From the NCBI GenBank assembly GCA_030017475.1, contig JASEIO010000009.1:1-48280 (forward strand): a stretch of 48,280 nt of DNA, in the 5' to 3' direction. Below the pieces are notes generated by a model. That model did not search any database. It was given only the letters and a program-made list of their open reading frames with translations, and was not told where the DNA came from. This DNA comes from a bacterium. GTDB taxonomy: Bacteria; UBA9089; JASEIO01. This document shows positions 26,354-40,090 of this stretch, piece after piece (position 1 is the stretch's first letter; every line of letters starts with the position of its first letter). The position numbers were made by a program, and so were the translations under genes.

Positions 26354-28153
26354 ATGCAGAAGCTAAATGAGGGGCTATTGTCTTGTAATAAGTGGATTAT
26401 GGATGAGATGTTACAAGATAAGAATCCTGAACTTAAGAGGCAAGTAAGGATCTTAAAAAAACAATTAGGGCAATATCGTACACCAAAATTTATTATAGAT
26501 TATATACTTGAACAAATGGAATTAAGTCCAGATAAAAAGGTGCTTGATCCTGCCTGTGGAACTGGTGACTTTCTCTTGCGGGCCTATGATATATTGAAAG
26601 CGAAGTACGAAAGACAAGGTGTTCAAGCCGCCGAGATTCATAGTAGAATACTTAAAAATAATTTATATGGTGTAGACATCAATCCCTTCATTGCTGAATT
26701 GGCTATAATAAACTTGGTGATGAAGGATCTTTCTACCCCAGTAGAGAAGGTCAATATTATTGATGCCAATAGCTTAAGGAGATATGAATTGGAGTTTGAC
26801 TACGGAAAGGAAAATTCAACAATAAGAAACAGAGAACCTATTTCAAGACACGCCTTTTTTCGCCAGAGATTTGATGTGATTATAGGAAATCCACCTTACC
26901 TTGATGGAAGGAATGTTTGCAAAATAGATCATAGGTATTACAAAAAGGTCTTTAGAACAGCTCAAGGAAAACTTAATACCTTCTCACTTTTTATAGAAAG
27001 GGGTTTAGAGATGTTAAAAAGTGGAGGGAGGCTTGGTTTTATAGTGCCAAGTACAATGCTAAGGAATTCTCGGTATTGGGCGGTGAGACTTGAATGTTTA
27101 GATCGAGCAAGAATTCATAAACTTACCTACCTTGACAATTTACCTTTTAAAGATGCTGTGGTTACGGGATTGATAGTTATATTAGAAAAGGTGGATAATA
27201 AAAGGTTAAAAACTCATTGGAAGGTAAAAACAGCTATAGTACGGAAAAATGAGGAGCTGAGAAGTGGATTGATTAATTATTCCTTTATCGATCAAAGGTT
27301 TTTCGAAACTAATAATAAATACAGGTTCTATATCTCCTTATCCAATTTTGACCTTAATCTATTAAAAAAGATTAAAGGGAGTGGAATTCCACTGCGCGAA
27401 ATTTGTGAGGTTAAGGATGGAATAAGTACAGGATTCAAGCCATTTCGAGATATATTACTTGGCTATGAAGCAGATTCTAATTTTGTAGCTTTGAATGGAG
27501 AGACAGAGCGATTCGATCCAAAAATCCATAAGAAGGTTATTGATGGCCAAGAATTTAAACGATACTCTGAAATCAATTGGAAAGGTCGTTTTATCAAATA
27601 TGATAAAAGGATAGAGCAAGACCCTAAGCCTAAAGAAGGAAGGCCTTTTAATTGTCAATTAAGAGATGAATATATCTTTCTCCGGAAGAAGATTATAACC
27701 CGGCAAACTGCGGATAGGTTAATCGGGACTTTGGATACCTGCCAATTTTATACGAGAAATTCAATACATAATACATTCCTCCATCCTTCCCAAGAGAGGA
27801 ATTTTGAATTGGAATATATCCTTGGCATAATAAATAGCCGTCTTATGACCTGGTACTATCAAAAACTCACCCAAGAGGCGTCGCGTGTCTTTCCTCAAGT
27901 CCATATTATGGATCTGAAAGAATTACCTATAAAACGAGTGGATTTGGAAGAACAAAGGAAATTTGTGGATTTGGTAAATAGGATAATAAAACTTAACAAG
28001 GAATTAACCCTTAACCACACACACAAAAAAAAGGAGATTCAAAGGAAGATTGAGGCTATTGATAGAATTATAGATAAGAAAATATATGATTTATACGGAC
28101 TAACACGGAATGAACGAAGATTGATAGAAGAATCTTGCAAGAACCTAAAATAA
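26354..28153 (+). CDS. N6-adenine DNA methyltransferase (Eco57I/TaqI-like), solitary
   Basis: The start is ATG 26354; a TTG at 26330 is an alternative. The product is about 599 residues. The N-terminal helices are followed by LGQYRTPKFIIDYIL, SAM-binding motif I VLDPACGTGDFLLRAYD, ELAIINLVM, and the catalytic motif IV FDVIIGNPPYLDG. A TaqI-like C-terminal target-recognition region follows (SIHNTFLHP, YILGIINSRLMTWYYQK, FPQVHIMDLKELPI). No nuclease motif was seen, and no restriction enzyme gene adjoins it. It therefore looks like an orphan methyltransferase or a type IIG relative without the nuclease part. Confidence 0.85.
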   Translation: MQKLNEGLLSCNKWIMDEMLQDKNPELKRQVRILKKQLGQYRTPKFIIDYILEQMELSPDKKVLDPACGTGDFLLRAYDILKAKYERQGVQAAEIHSRILKNNLYGVDINPFIAELAIINLVMKDLSTPVEKVNIIDANSLRRYELEFDYGKENSTIRNREPISRHAFFRQRFDVIIGNPPYLDGRNVCKIDHRYYKKVFRTAQGKLNTFSLFIERGLEMLKSGGRLGFIVPSTMLRNSRYWAVRLECLDRARIHKLTYLDNLPFKDAVVTGLIVILEKVDNKRLKTHWKVKTAIVRKNEELRSGLINYSFIDQRFFETNNKYRFYISLSNFDLNLLKKIKGSGIPLREICEVKDGISTGFKPFRDILLGYEADSNFVALNGETERFDPKIHKKVIDGQEFKRYSEINWKGRFIKYDKRIEQDPKPKEGRPFNCQLRDEYIFLRKKIITRQTADRLIGTLDTCQFYTRNSIHNTFLHPSQERNFELEYILGIINSRLMTWYYQKLTQEASRVFPQVHIMDLKELPIKRVDLEEQRKFVDLVNRIIKLNKELTLNHTHKKKEIQRKIEAIDRIIDKKIYDLYGLTRNERRLIEESCKNLK

Positions 28154-28183
28154 CATTGATAGCATATATCCTGTCAAAATAAC

Positions 28184-28213
28184 TTGACAATCAGTGAGGA
28201 TTTGTAGTATCTT
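28184..28213 (+). promoter_or_regulatory. Promoter for the EF-G gene
   Basis: TTGACA at 28184-28189 and TATCTT at 28208-28213 are 18 bases apart. An AGGAGG Shine-Dalgarno follows before ATG 28230. It probably opens the long plus-strand run. Confidence 0.5.
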
Positions 28214-28229
28214 TTTATAGGAGGATAGA

Positions 28230-30281
28230 ATGGAGATTACGAGATTAAGAAATGTTGGATTGATCTCTCACGGTGGGGCGGGTAAAACCTCCTTGACTGA
28301 GGCAATACTTTTTAATACCAAGACAACTGATAGACTTGGTCGGGTTGATAATGGGACAGCTACAACCGATTATTTAGAGGAGGAAATAGAAAGGAAGATT
28401 TCTATTAGTAGTTCCTTAGCCCAGGCAAATTGGGGAGGTTATAAGATAAATATTATCGACACACCTGGTTATATGGATTTTGTTGGAGAAGTTAAAAGGG
28501 CACTACGTGTTGTAGAAGGAGTGATTGTAGTTATAGATGCTGTATCAGGATTAGAGGTTGGTACTGAAATAGTGTGGAATATGGCCGATGAAGAAAACTT
28601 ACCAAGAATAGTCTTTATCAATAAAATGGATAAAGAGAATGCCTCTTTTCATAAATCCTATGAATCCATAAAGAATGGACTGAATGCCAATGTTATTCCT
28701 ATTCAACTACCAATTGGAGAAGAAGGCAATTTCCGAGGAGTAATTGACTTGATAGGACAGAAGGCCTATGTGTATAAAGATGGGGATTTTAAAATCGAAG
28801 AGATTAGAGATGATTTAAAAGATAAAAGCCACTCCTATAGAGAAAAATTAATAGAGGCTATAGTAGAGACAGATGATACCCTAACTGAGAAATATTTAGA
28901 AGGGAAAGAACTTACGGAAGAGGAGTTGCGGAAGACATTGAGTAAGGCTATAAAAGAGCAGAAGCTAATTCCTGTTTTATGTGGTTCGGCATATAATAAT
29001 ATTGGTATTCACCCTTTATTGGATAATCTAATTGAGGTTTTACCAGATCCTTTTTTTCAGAAGTTTATAATTGGCAAGAATGAAAGTGATGAGGAGGAAA
29101 AAAGAGAGATATCAGTTAACGAACCCTTCTCATCCCTTGTTTTCAAGGTAATGACAGATCCTTATGTAGGAGACCTCACACTCTTTCGGGTTTTTTCAGG
29201 TAAGGTAAGAACAGGACAAGAGATTTATAATTCTACGAAGGGCGAGAAAGAAAGGATAGGACATATCTGTCAAATCCATGGAAAGCAACGTCGGGAAGTT
29301 GGAGAGATTGTTACTGGAGATGTTGGGGCAGTAATAAAGTTACGGAATGTCTCTACTTCTGATACCCTATGTGATCCAGCGCATCCCATTCGATTAAAAC
29401 CGATTGATTTTCCAAATCCTACCATCTCCATTGCAGTAAATCCAAAAACAAAGCAGGATCAAGAGAAGTTGTCCATAGGATTATCCCACTTAGAAGATGA
29501 AGATCCTACCTTCCGTGTTAAATTAGAACATGAATTGGGACAGACCATTATATCTGGAATGGGAGAGATACACTTAGAGGTTATGATTGACCGTTTGAGA
29601 AAAAGGTTCGGGATAGAGGTCAATTTAGAAAAACCTAAAATACCCTATCGAGAAACCATTAAAAAGACAGCTAAAGGTGAAGGGAAATATAAAAGGCAGT
29701 CAGGAGGAAGGGGTCAATATGGACATGCATTTTTAGAGATAGAACCGAAGCCAAGGGGAGAAGGTTTTGAATTTGTAAATGAAATCTTTGGTGGGGCGAT
29801 TCCAGCAAAATACATCCCTGCTATTGAGAAGGGAGTGAAAGAGGCTATGAATAAAGGGATCTTAGCAGGTTATCCAGTTATTGATACGAAGGTTAGATTA
29901 TATGATGGATCCTTTCATACAGTTGATTCATCTGATTTAGCCTTTAATATCGCTGCCTCATTAGCCTTTAAAAATGCATTTAATGAGGCATCACCTGTTT
30001 TATTGGAACCAATTATGCAAGTTGAAGTAATGGCTCCTGAAGAATATATGGGGGATATAATCTCTGATTTGAATGGCAGAAGAGGAAAGATACAAGGTAT
30101 GGAACCAAAAGGTACTATACAAATAATAAAGGCACTTGTCCCTCAAGCAGAGATGTATAAATATTCAACAAACCTACGTTCTATAACCAGAGGAAGAGGA
30201 ATATTTAATATGGAATTTTCTCACTATGAAGAGGTACCAAGTCATTTAGCTCAAAAGATAATAGAGGAGTCCAAAAAATGA
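28230..30281 (+). CDS. Elongation factor G, EF-G2-type
   Basis: This is a translational GTPase of 683 residues. G1 reads SHGGAGKTSLTEAILF rather than the AHIDAGKTT of the main EF-G. G3 is DTPGYMDFVGEV and G4 is NKMDKE. Domains II to V are all present (for example GMGEIHLEVMIDRL, and SGGRGQYGHAFLEIEP in domain IV). The G1 variant and LGRVDNGTATTDY are typical of the second EF-G lineage (FusA2/EF-G2). That lineage often has no rpsL-rpsG-tuf context, as here. It may act in translocation or ribosome recycling. A canonical EF-G is expected elsewhere in the genome. Confidence 0.88.
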   Translation: MEITRLRNVGLISHGGAGKTSLTEAILFNTKTTDRLGRVDNGTATTDYLEEEIERKISISSSLAQANWGGYKINIIDTPGYMDFVGEVKRALRVVEGVIVVIDAVSGLEVGTEIVWNMADEENLPRIVFINKMDKENASFHKSYESIKNGLNANVIPIQLPIGEEGNFRGVIDLIGQKAYVYKDGDFKIEEIRDDLKDKSHSYREKLIEAIVETDDTLTEKYLEGKELTEEELRKTLSKAIKEQKLIPVLCGSAYNNIGIHPLLDNLIEVLPDPFFQKFIIGKNESDEEEKREISVNEPFSSLVFKVMTDPYVGDLTLFRVFSGKVRTGQEIYNSTKGEKERIGHICQIHGKQRREVGEIVTGDVGAVIKLRNVSTSDTLCDPAHPIRLKPIDFPNPTISIAVNPKTKQDQEKLSIGLSHLEDEDPTFRVKLEHELGQTIISGMGEIHLEVMIDRLRKRFGIEVNLEKPKIPYRETIKKTAKGEGKYKRQSGGRGQYGHAFLEIEPKPRGEGFEFVNEIFGGAIPAKYIPAIEKGVKEAMNKGILAGYPVIDTKVRLYDGSFHTVDSSDLAFNIAASLAFKNAFNEASPVLLEPIMQVEVMAPEEYMGDIISDLNGRRGKIQGMEPKGTIQIIKALVPQAEMYKYSTNLRSITRGRGIFNMEFSHYEEVPSHLAQKIIEESKK

Positions 30282-30297
30282 AAGGGAGGACGGTATC

Positions 30298-31047
30298 ATG
30301 TCAGGTCATTCAAAATGGGCAGGGATTAAGCATAAAAAGGCAATAGTTGATGAAAAAAGAGGTAAGCTCTTTTCAAAACTTATTCGAGAAATTACTGTTT
30401 CGGCTCGTATGGGTGGTGGGGATTTGCAAGGGAATTCAAGATTAAGGCAAGTAGTGGAAAAGGCAAAGGGGTATAACATGCCCCAGGAGAATATAAAAAG
30501 GGCAATTCAAAGAGGTACAGGTGAACTTCCAGGTGTAGTAGTGGAGGAGGCAATTTACGAGGGTTATGGACCAGGTGGTGTAGCCATATTAATTGAGGCA
30601 TTAACCGATAATAAGAATAGAACCACGGCCCGGATAAGAAGTCTGTTTTCTAAATATAATGGCAATTTAGGTGAATCTGGATGTGTATCATGGATGTTTA
30701 CAAAGAAAGGCTATATCACCCTCGATAAAAGTGATATTTCAGAGGATGAGCTTTTAGATATTGTATCAGAATGGGTAGAAGATATTAAAGCTGAAGAAGA
30801 TACATATGAAATTATTACCATTCCTCAAGACTTTGAGGCGGCTAAAGAGTCCTTAGAGAAAAGGGTTAATTTGAAATATGCTGAAATTACTATGCTTCCA
30901 CAGAGTTATATAAAGGTCGATGAAAAGACTGCAAAAACCCTTTTATCTTTTATAGAGGCTTTAGAAGAGGATGAAGATGTAAATCATGTCTATGCAAATT
31001 TTGACATACCTACAGAAATCCTTCAAGAAGTAACACGGAGTGATTGA
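30298..31047 (+). CDS. YebC/PmpR (TACO1) family translation/transcription factor
   Basis: The 249-residue product starts MSGHSKWAGIKHKKAIVDEK, the family hallmark. GGDLQGNSRLRQVVEKAKGY, NMPQENIKRAIQRGTGE and EGYGPGGVAILIEALTDNKN follow. Members help ribosomes pass difficult proline stretches, and some were described as regulators. As in many bacteria it directly precedes ruvC. The ruvC GTG start overlaps its end by 8 bases. It has a good GGGAGG upstream. Confidence 0.95.
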   Translation: MSGHSKWAGIKHKKAIVDEKRGKLFSKLIREITVSARMGGGDLQGNSRLRQVVEKAKGYNMPQENIKRAIQRGTGELPGVVVEEAIYEGYGPGGVAILIEALTDNKNRTTARIRSLFSKYNGNLGESGCVSWMFTKKGYITLDKSDISEDELLDIVSEWVEDIKAEEDTYEIITIPQDFEAAKESLEKRVNLKYAEITMLPQSYIKVDEKTAKTLLSFIEALEEDEDVNHVYANFDIPTEILQEVTRSD

Positions 31048-31537
31048 CAAGGTGATTGTCTTAGGAGTTGATCCAGGATTAGCAATAACAGGTTTTGGCA
31101 TAGTAGAATCTGTCGATAAAAAAATGAAGGTACTTGATTATGGATCTTTTACCACCCAAAAGAAAACCCCTTTCCCAAGTCGTTTAAAGAAGATTCATGA
31201 TTTTTTGGAAAACGTTATTAAGGATTTTAACCCCACATCCCTTGCTATTGAGGACATCTTTTTCTGTAGAAATGTAAAAACTGCTATAAATATTGGTCAA
31301 GTTCATGGTGTTGTAGTATTAGCTGCTGCAAAGGCAAATCTACAAGTTTATAAATATACTCCTTTACAGATAAAACAAGCAGTAACTGGTTTTGGAAGGG
31401 CTAAGAAATATCAAGTTCAGGAGATGGTAAAGAGGCTACTTGGCTTAGAGAAACTCCTCGATGTAGATACATCAGATGCATTAGCAGTAACCATTTGCCA
31501 TATCCATAGCCACAGAGGATTTACAGAAGTCAGATAG
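31040..31537 (+). CDS. ruvC: Holliday junction endonuclease RuvC
   Basis: RuvC resolves four-way junctions in recombination together with RuvAB. The GTG start at 31040 gives 165 residues. The four acidic catalytic residues are visible in VLGVDPGLAITG, LAIEDIFF, and the two Asp of DTSDALAVTICH. TGFGRAKKYQVQEMV is also conserved. It overlaps yebC and is followed by ruvA after 24 bases. Confidence 0.95.
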   Translation: MIDKVIVLGVDPGLAITGFGIVESVDKKMKVLDYGSFTTQKKTPFPSRLKKIHDFLENVIKDFNPTSLAIEDIFFCRNVKTAINIGQVHGVVVLAAAKANLQVYKYTPLQIKQAVTGFGRAKKYQVQEMVKRLLGLEKLLDVDTSDALAVTICHIHSHRGFTEVR

Positions 31538-31561
31538 ATTTTGAATTTGTAAGGGGAGATC

Positions 31562-32146
31562 GTGATTGATACCGTATCTGGTATATTGATAAAGAAATTA
31601 CCTACCTCTGTGGTGATTGATGTAAATGGGATTGGTTATGAATTGCATATCCCTCTTTCAACCTTCAATGAATTGCCTCAAGAGAATCAAAGAGTCAAGC
31701 TTTTCACTCGCCTTGTTGTAACAAATAATAGTTTAACCCTTTATGGATTCGCTACCTTAGATGAAAGAGAGATCTTTGATTCATTAACCAAGATTTCAGG
31801 AATAGGTTATAAAATTGGTTTAAAGATTTTATCAAGTTGTGAAGTGGTAGAACTAAAAAAGGCTATTTCCTCACAAGACTTGGATTTTTTGACATCTATA
31901 AGTGGTATCGGTAAAAAGACAGCTCAAAGGTTAATCCTTGAACTAAAAGATAAATTGGAGATAAAAGAAGATGACACATCTCTTGATGGAAATGTGATGG
32001 AAGAGGCCATATTAGGATTAATATCATTGGGCTATACCAAAACAGCGGCTCGGAAACTAATCCGTGAAGCAAAGAATAATACGAAAGACCTGACTACTGA
32101 AAATCTAATAAGGAGTGCCTTGAAGTTAGTTCGAGAGATGAGGTGA
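31562..32146 (+). CDS. ruvA: Holliday junction DNA-binding protein RuvA
   Basis: A GTG at 31562 behind GGGGAGA starts a 194-residue protein. It has the N-terminal OB fold (VIDVNGIGYELHIP), the helix-hairpin-helix pair LTKISGIGYKIGLKIL and LTSISGIGKKTAQRLILEL, and the mobile C-terminal domain III (AILGLISLGYTKTAARKLI) that contacts RuvB. It binds the junction as a tetramer. Confidence 0.95.
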   Translation: MIDTVSGILIKKLPTSVVIDVNGIGYELHIPLSTFNELPQENQRVKLFTRLVVTNNSLTLYGFATLDEREIFDSLTKISGIGYKIGLKILSSCEVVELKKAISSQDLDFLTSISGIGKKTAQRLILELKDKLEIKEDDTSLDGNVMEEAILGLISLGYTKTAARKLIREAKNNTKDLTTENLIRSALKLVREMR

Positions 32147-32200
32147 ATAGATGGAAATTGAGGTAAATAAGTGAATATAATGATCTACTTGATAAAAACC

Positions 32201-32229
32201 TTGACAAAATGCACTTAGCTCCTTATAAT
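32201..32229 (+). promoter_or_regulatory. Perfect consensus sigma-70 promoter for ruvB
   Basis: TTGACA (32201-32206), 17-base spacer and TATAAT (32224-32229): a full consensus match between ruvA and ruvB. It rules out the in-frame ATG at 32209 as a start for transcripts made here and points to ATG 32251. Confidence 0.75.
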
Positions 32230-32250
32230 ACAGATATAGAGGAATGTGTA

Positions 32251-33246
32251 ATGAATGTAACTTCTCCTTGGGTAATAGAAGAGGATAGGGAACTTGACGT
32301 AAGTTTGAGGCCAAAAACCCTATATGAATTTATTGGAAAGGAAAATCTCAAAGAAAACTTAGGGATATTCATTAAGGCAGCAAAGAGAAGGGGGGAGGCT
32401 TTGGATCATGTTCTTTTCCATGGTCCACCAGGATTAGGAAAGACAACCTTGGCTTGGATTATCGCTCAGGAATTAGAGGTAGGAATAAAATCAACTACTG
32501 GTCCTACGATTGAACGTGCAGGAGATTTAGCAGCTATTTTAACTGATTTAAGGGAAAGAGATGTTTTATTTATTGATGAAATCCATAGATTGCCAAGAAA
32601 TGCAGCGGAGATTCTTTATCAGGCATTAGAGGACTTTAGGATTGATATAATAATCGGTAAAGGCCCTTCTGCACGTAGTATAAAATTGGATCTACCTCAT
32701 TTTACCTTGGTTGGAGCAACAACCCGTGCAGGATTACTTACTTCTCCCTTACGGGATAGATTTGGGGTAATTAATAGACTCGGGTTTTATGATGAGGAAG
32801 ATCTATACAAGATTGTTAAAAGGTCTTCCAATATCTTAAATATAGAGATTTTGGAAGAAGGAGCAAAAGAGATTGCTAAAGGATCGAGAGGTACACCAAG
32901 GGTAGCTAATAGATTACTCCGGAGGATTCGTGATTATGCAGAGGTTTTAGGAGAAGGTATAATTACAAAGGATTTAGCAAGGGATGGACTAAGGAGGTTA
33001 GAGGTTGACCCAATTGGTTTGGATGAGATGGATAGGAAGATACTTCAGACAATAATAGAAAAATTTTCAGGTGGACCAGTAGGAATTAAGACTTTAGCTA
33101 CAGCTGTTTCTGAGGAGAAGGATACGATTGAGGATGTCTACGAACCTTATCTAATACAGATTGGATTTTTAAACCGTACCCCCCGTGGTAGGTGTATAAC
33201 AAAACTTGCCTATAAGCATTTTGGAAAAAAGGATAAGGGGTTTTGA
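32251..33246 (+). CDS. ruvB: Holliday junction branch-migration ATPase RuvB
   Basis: This is an AAA+ motor that drives branch migration with RuvA. I choose ATG 32251 ([21 protein letters not shown]); the in-frame ATG at 32209 lies between the -35 and -10 boxes. The product has 331 residues. Motifs: [18 protein letters not shown], Walker [12 protein letters not shown] at about residue 58, Walker [13 protein letters not shown], sensor [19 protein letters not shown] with the arginine finger region, and the winged-helix end [16 protein letters not shown]. Confidence 0.96.
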   Translation: MNVTSPWVIEEDRELDVSLRPKTLYEFIGKENLKENLGIFIKAAKRRGEALDHVLFHGPPGLGKTTLAWIIAQELEVGIKSTTGPTIERAGDLAAILTDLRERDVLFIDEIHRLPRNAAEILYQALEDFRIDIIIGKGPSARSIKLDLPHFTLVGATTRAGLLTSPLRDRFGVINRLGFYDEEDLYKIVKRSSNILNIEILEEGAKEIAKGSRGTPRVANRLLRRIRDYAEVLGEGIITKDLARDGLRRLEVDPIGLDEMDRKILQTIIEKFSGGPVGIKTLATAVSEEKDTIEDVYEPYLIQIGFLNRTPRGRCITKLAYKHFGKKDKGF

Positions 33247-33255
33247 AGAAATGTG

Positions 33256-33837
33256 ATGAAGATACTCTTACATATATGTTGTGCGAATTGCGCAACCTAC
33301 TGTTATAATTACCTAAGGGCCAATGGATATAAGGTTTATGGATTCTTTTATAATCCCAATATACATCCTTATACCGAATACAAGAAAAGGCTTGATGTAG
33401 TCTCGTATTATGCTGAAAAGGTCAATTTAGATGTGATCTATAATGATGAGTATGATTTAGAAGGGTTTTTGCGTCAGGTAGTTTATCGGGAAAAAAGAAG
33501 GTGTCAATTTTGTTACAGAATAAGGCTTGAGAGAACTGCTAAGATAGCGAGAGATAGAGAATTTGCATGCTTTACAACTACCCTCCTCATCTCCCCCCAT
33601 CAACAACATGAGCTTATAAAGGATGTGGCAAAAGAGATAGAAGAAGAGACGAAGATTAAATTTTTTTATCATGATTTTAGAGAAGGATATAAAGAAAGTA
33701 TTAGGATTTCAAAGGAATTTGACCTTTATAGACAGAGATATTGTGGATGCATCTATTCAGAGAAGGAAAGGTATATACAAGAAGATTTGCCACGAAGACA
33801 TAAAGGCACAGATCTGACATCTGATCTGTGTAAATAA
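33256..33837 (+). CDS. queH: Epoxyqueuosine reductase QueH
   Basis: QueH carries out the last step of queuosine synthesis, reducing epoxyqueuosine in tRNA. It is the non-B12 alternative to QueG. The start is ATG 33256 (a GTG lies one codon before). The 193-residue product has the metal and FeS cysteines in ICCANCATYCY, RRCQFCYRIRLE and RYCGCIYSE. It also has FYNPNIHPYTEYKKRL and TTTLLISPHQQHELI. tgt lies 4 kb downstream in the same run. Its last codons (KGTDLTSDLCK) come from a heptamer repeat that forms a hairpin. Confidence 0.93.
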   Translation: MKILLHICCANCATYCYNYLRANGYKVYGFFYNPNIHPYTEYKKRLDVVSYYAEKVNLDVIYNDEYDLEGFLRQVVYREKRRCQFCYRIRLERTAKIARDREFACFTTTLLISPHQQHELIKDVAKEIEEETKIKFFYHDFREGYKESIRISKEFDLYRQRYCGCIYSEKERYIQEDLPRRHKGTDLTSDLCK

Positions 33838-33856
33838 CCTGTCTCCTTGTGCCTTT
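33802..33856. repeat. Nested hairpin and heptamer repeat over the queH stop codon
   Basis: CACAGATC (33807-33814) pairs with GATCTGTG (33823-33830), and AAAGGCACA (33802-33810) pairs with TGTGCCTTT (33848-33856). The two stems compete, since their left arms overlap. The centre has an ATCT-containing period of 7 bases. There is no T-run, so it is not a classical terminator. It may modulate the queH/ligA transcript. Confidence 0.5.
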
Positions 33857-33860
33857 GTGA

Positions 33861-36017
<2,157 letters not shown>

Positions 36018-36047
36018 ATCCAAATCAACTTTGTGGAGTATTGATTG

Positions 36048-36263
36048 ATGGTTGACTTGGCTAAGGTTATAATCGGCTTGGGTATATTTTTAATCATAAT
36101 AGGGGGAGTGATTCTACTATTAAATAAGATACCTGGAATTGGAAAGCTGCCAGGGGATATCTATATAAAAAAAGGATCTTTCAGTTTCTATTTTCCCATT
36201 ACAACATGTATCTTGATAAGTATCCTTTTATCTTTACTACTCTTTCTTTTCTCAAGGAGGTGA
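36048..36263 (+). CDS. DUF2905 family small membrane protein
   Basis: The 71-residue product has two membrane helices, separated by a conserved loop NKIPGIGKLPGDIYIKKGSF typical of DUF2905. The function is unknown. Family members often sit near ruv genes, queA/tgt or spoIID, as here. A TTG one codon upstream (36045) is an alternative start. Its stop overlaps the Shine-Dalgarno of the next gene, so the two are likely translationally coupled. Confidence 0.85.
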   Translation: MVDLAKVIIGLGIFLIIIGGVILLLNKIPGIGKLPGDIYIKKGSFSFYFPITTCILISILLSLLLFLFSRR

Positions 36264-36265
36264 AA

Positions 36266-37357
36266 TTGCAGAGATTAATTATCATTTTATCGACCTTGTT
36301 ATTTGCTAATTATTCATGGGGAATTACCTTAAGGGTTGACATAACTCCAAGCTGTGAGCCAATTAGTATCTGCTCCAATTCCGAAATCTTTGATTTAGGT
36401 ACTCATAGGGAAATAAGGTATAGTGGGGTAATTGACCCTATTGAAATAGTGGGGGAAGAGATAAGATTAGGTAATCTTGGCCTATTTTCCGGACCAATTT
36501 TTATAAGATCGAGTTTATTGATTAAGGTTAATAATTCTCCTTATCGTGGAGATATCGAAATCTCAAAGATTGATGGAAGGATAAAGGTAATTAATGTTAT
36601 AGACTTAGAAGATTACCTTTATGGAGTGATAAAAAAGGAGGTCCCAGGTTCCTTTCCATTTGAAGCAATTAAGGCTCAGGCTGTTGTGTCTCGTACATTT
36701 GCCCTGGCAAATTTAGGAAAACATGGGGATTTTGACCTATGCAGCAACTGTCATTGTCAGATGTATGGTGGGGTTTTGGCAGAAGATATTTGGACAATCA
36801 TTGCAGTCCGAGAAACTCAGGGAGAGATTTTAGTCTATAATGGGAAGATAGCTGATACCCCTTATCATTCTACCTGTGGTGGACATACAGATTCTTCAGA
36901 GCTTGTTTGGTCAGGTAAAAAAGATATCCCTTATTTGCGAGGGGTAAGATGTGGCTTTTGCTACGATTCTCCTCATTACACTTGGCAAGAGGAGATTCCT
37001 ATTAATGAGATTAGTAAGGCATTAAATATTGGTAATATTTACTCAATTGAGATCTTAGAGGTAACTCCATATGGAAGGGTTCAGAGATTACTTATAACTC
37101 ACTCAAAAGGAGAGACAAAAATAAGTGGAAGGGATTTAAGGGAGATTTTAGGGTTAGATGTAATCAAAAGTACCCGCTTTACATGTAGAAGGCATGGAGA
37201 TATGATTCTATTCAGTGGATATGGTTTTGGACATGGGGTAGGGATGTGCCAATTTGGGGCGAAAGAAATGGCAAAGGCTGGGTATACCTATAAGGAGATA
37301 CTTGAACATTATTACCCAGGGACCGAATTAAGCCATATAGAAGGCATTTGTCATTAA
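36266..37357 (+). CDS. SpoIID/LytB-domain peptidoglycan-acting protein
   Basis: TTG 36266 is chosen because AAGGAGGTGA lies at 36254-36263 with ideal spacing; the GTG at 36260 and ATG at 36206 overlap that site or the gene before. The 363-residue product begins with a signal peptide (MQRLIIILSTLLFANYSWG). The SpoIID core shows DLEDYLYGVIKKEVPGSFP, EAIKAQAVVSRTFAL, YHSTCGGHTDSSELVW and GYGFGHGVGMCQFGAKEMA. SpoIID is a lytic transglycosylase that removes denuded glycan. Non-sporulating bacteria use relatives for envelope remodelling. Extra cysteines (CSNCHC, CGFC) may form disulfides. Confidence 0.88.
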   Translation: MQRLIIILSTLLFANYSWGITLRVDITPSCEPISICSNSEIFDLGTHREIRYSGVIDPIEIVGEEIRLGNLGLFSGPIFIRSSLLIKVNNSPYRGDIEISKIDGRIKVINVIDLEDYLYGVIKKEVPGSFPFEAIKAQAVVSRTFALANLGKHGDFDLCSNCHCQMYGGVLAEDIWTIIAVRETQGEILVYNGKIADTPYHSTCGGHTDSSELVWSGKKDIPYLRGVRCGFCYDSPHYTWQEEIPINEISKALNIGNIYSIEILEVTPYGRVQRLLITHSKGETKISGRDLREILGLDVIKSTRFTCRRHGDMILFSGYGFGHGVGMCQFGAKEMAKAGYTYKEILEHYYPGTELSHIEGICH

Positions 37358-40073
<2,716 letters not shown>

Positions 40074-40090
40074 AAATAAGGAGTCTTTAA

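Noticed and set aside
28230-30281. Tetracycline-resistance-type ribosomal protection protein
   Set aside because: The G1 motif variant and LGRVDNGTATTDY fit EF-G2 proteins, and all five EF-G domains are of ordinary length.
33802-33856. Hairpin at the queH end as a Rho-independent terminator
   Set aside because: No T-run follows either stem, and ligA follows in the same direction, so I list it as a repeat only.
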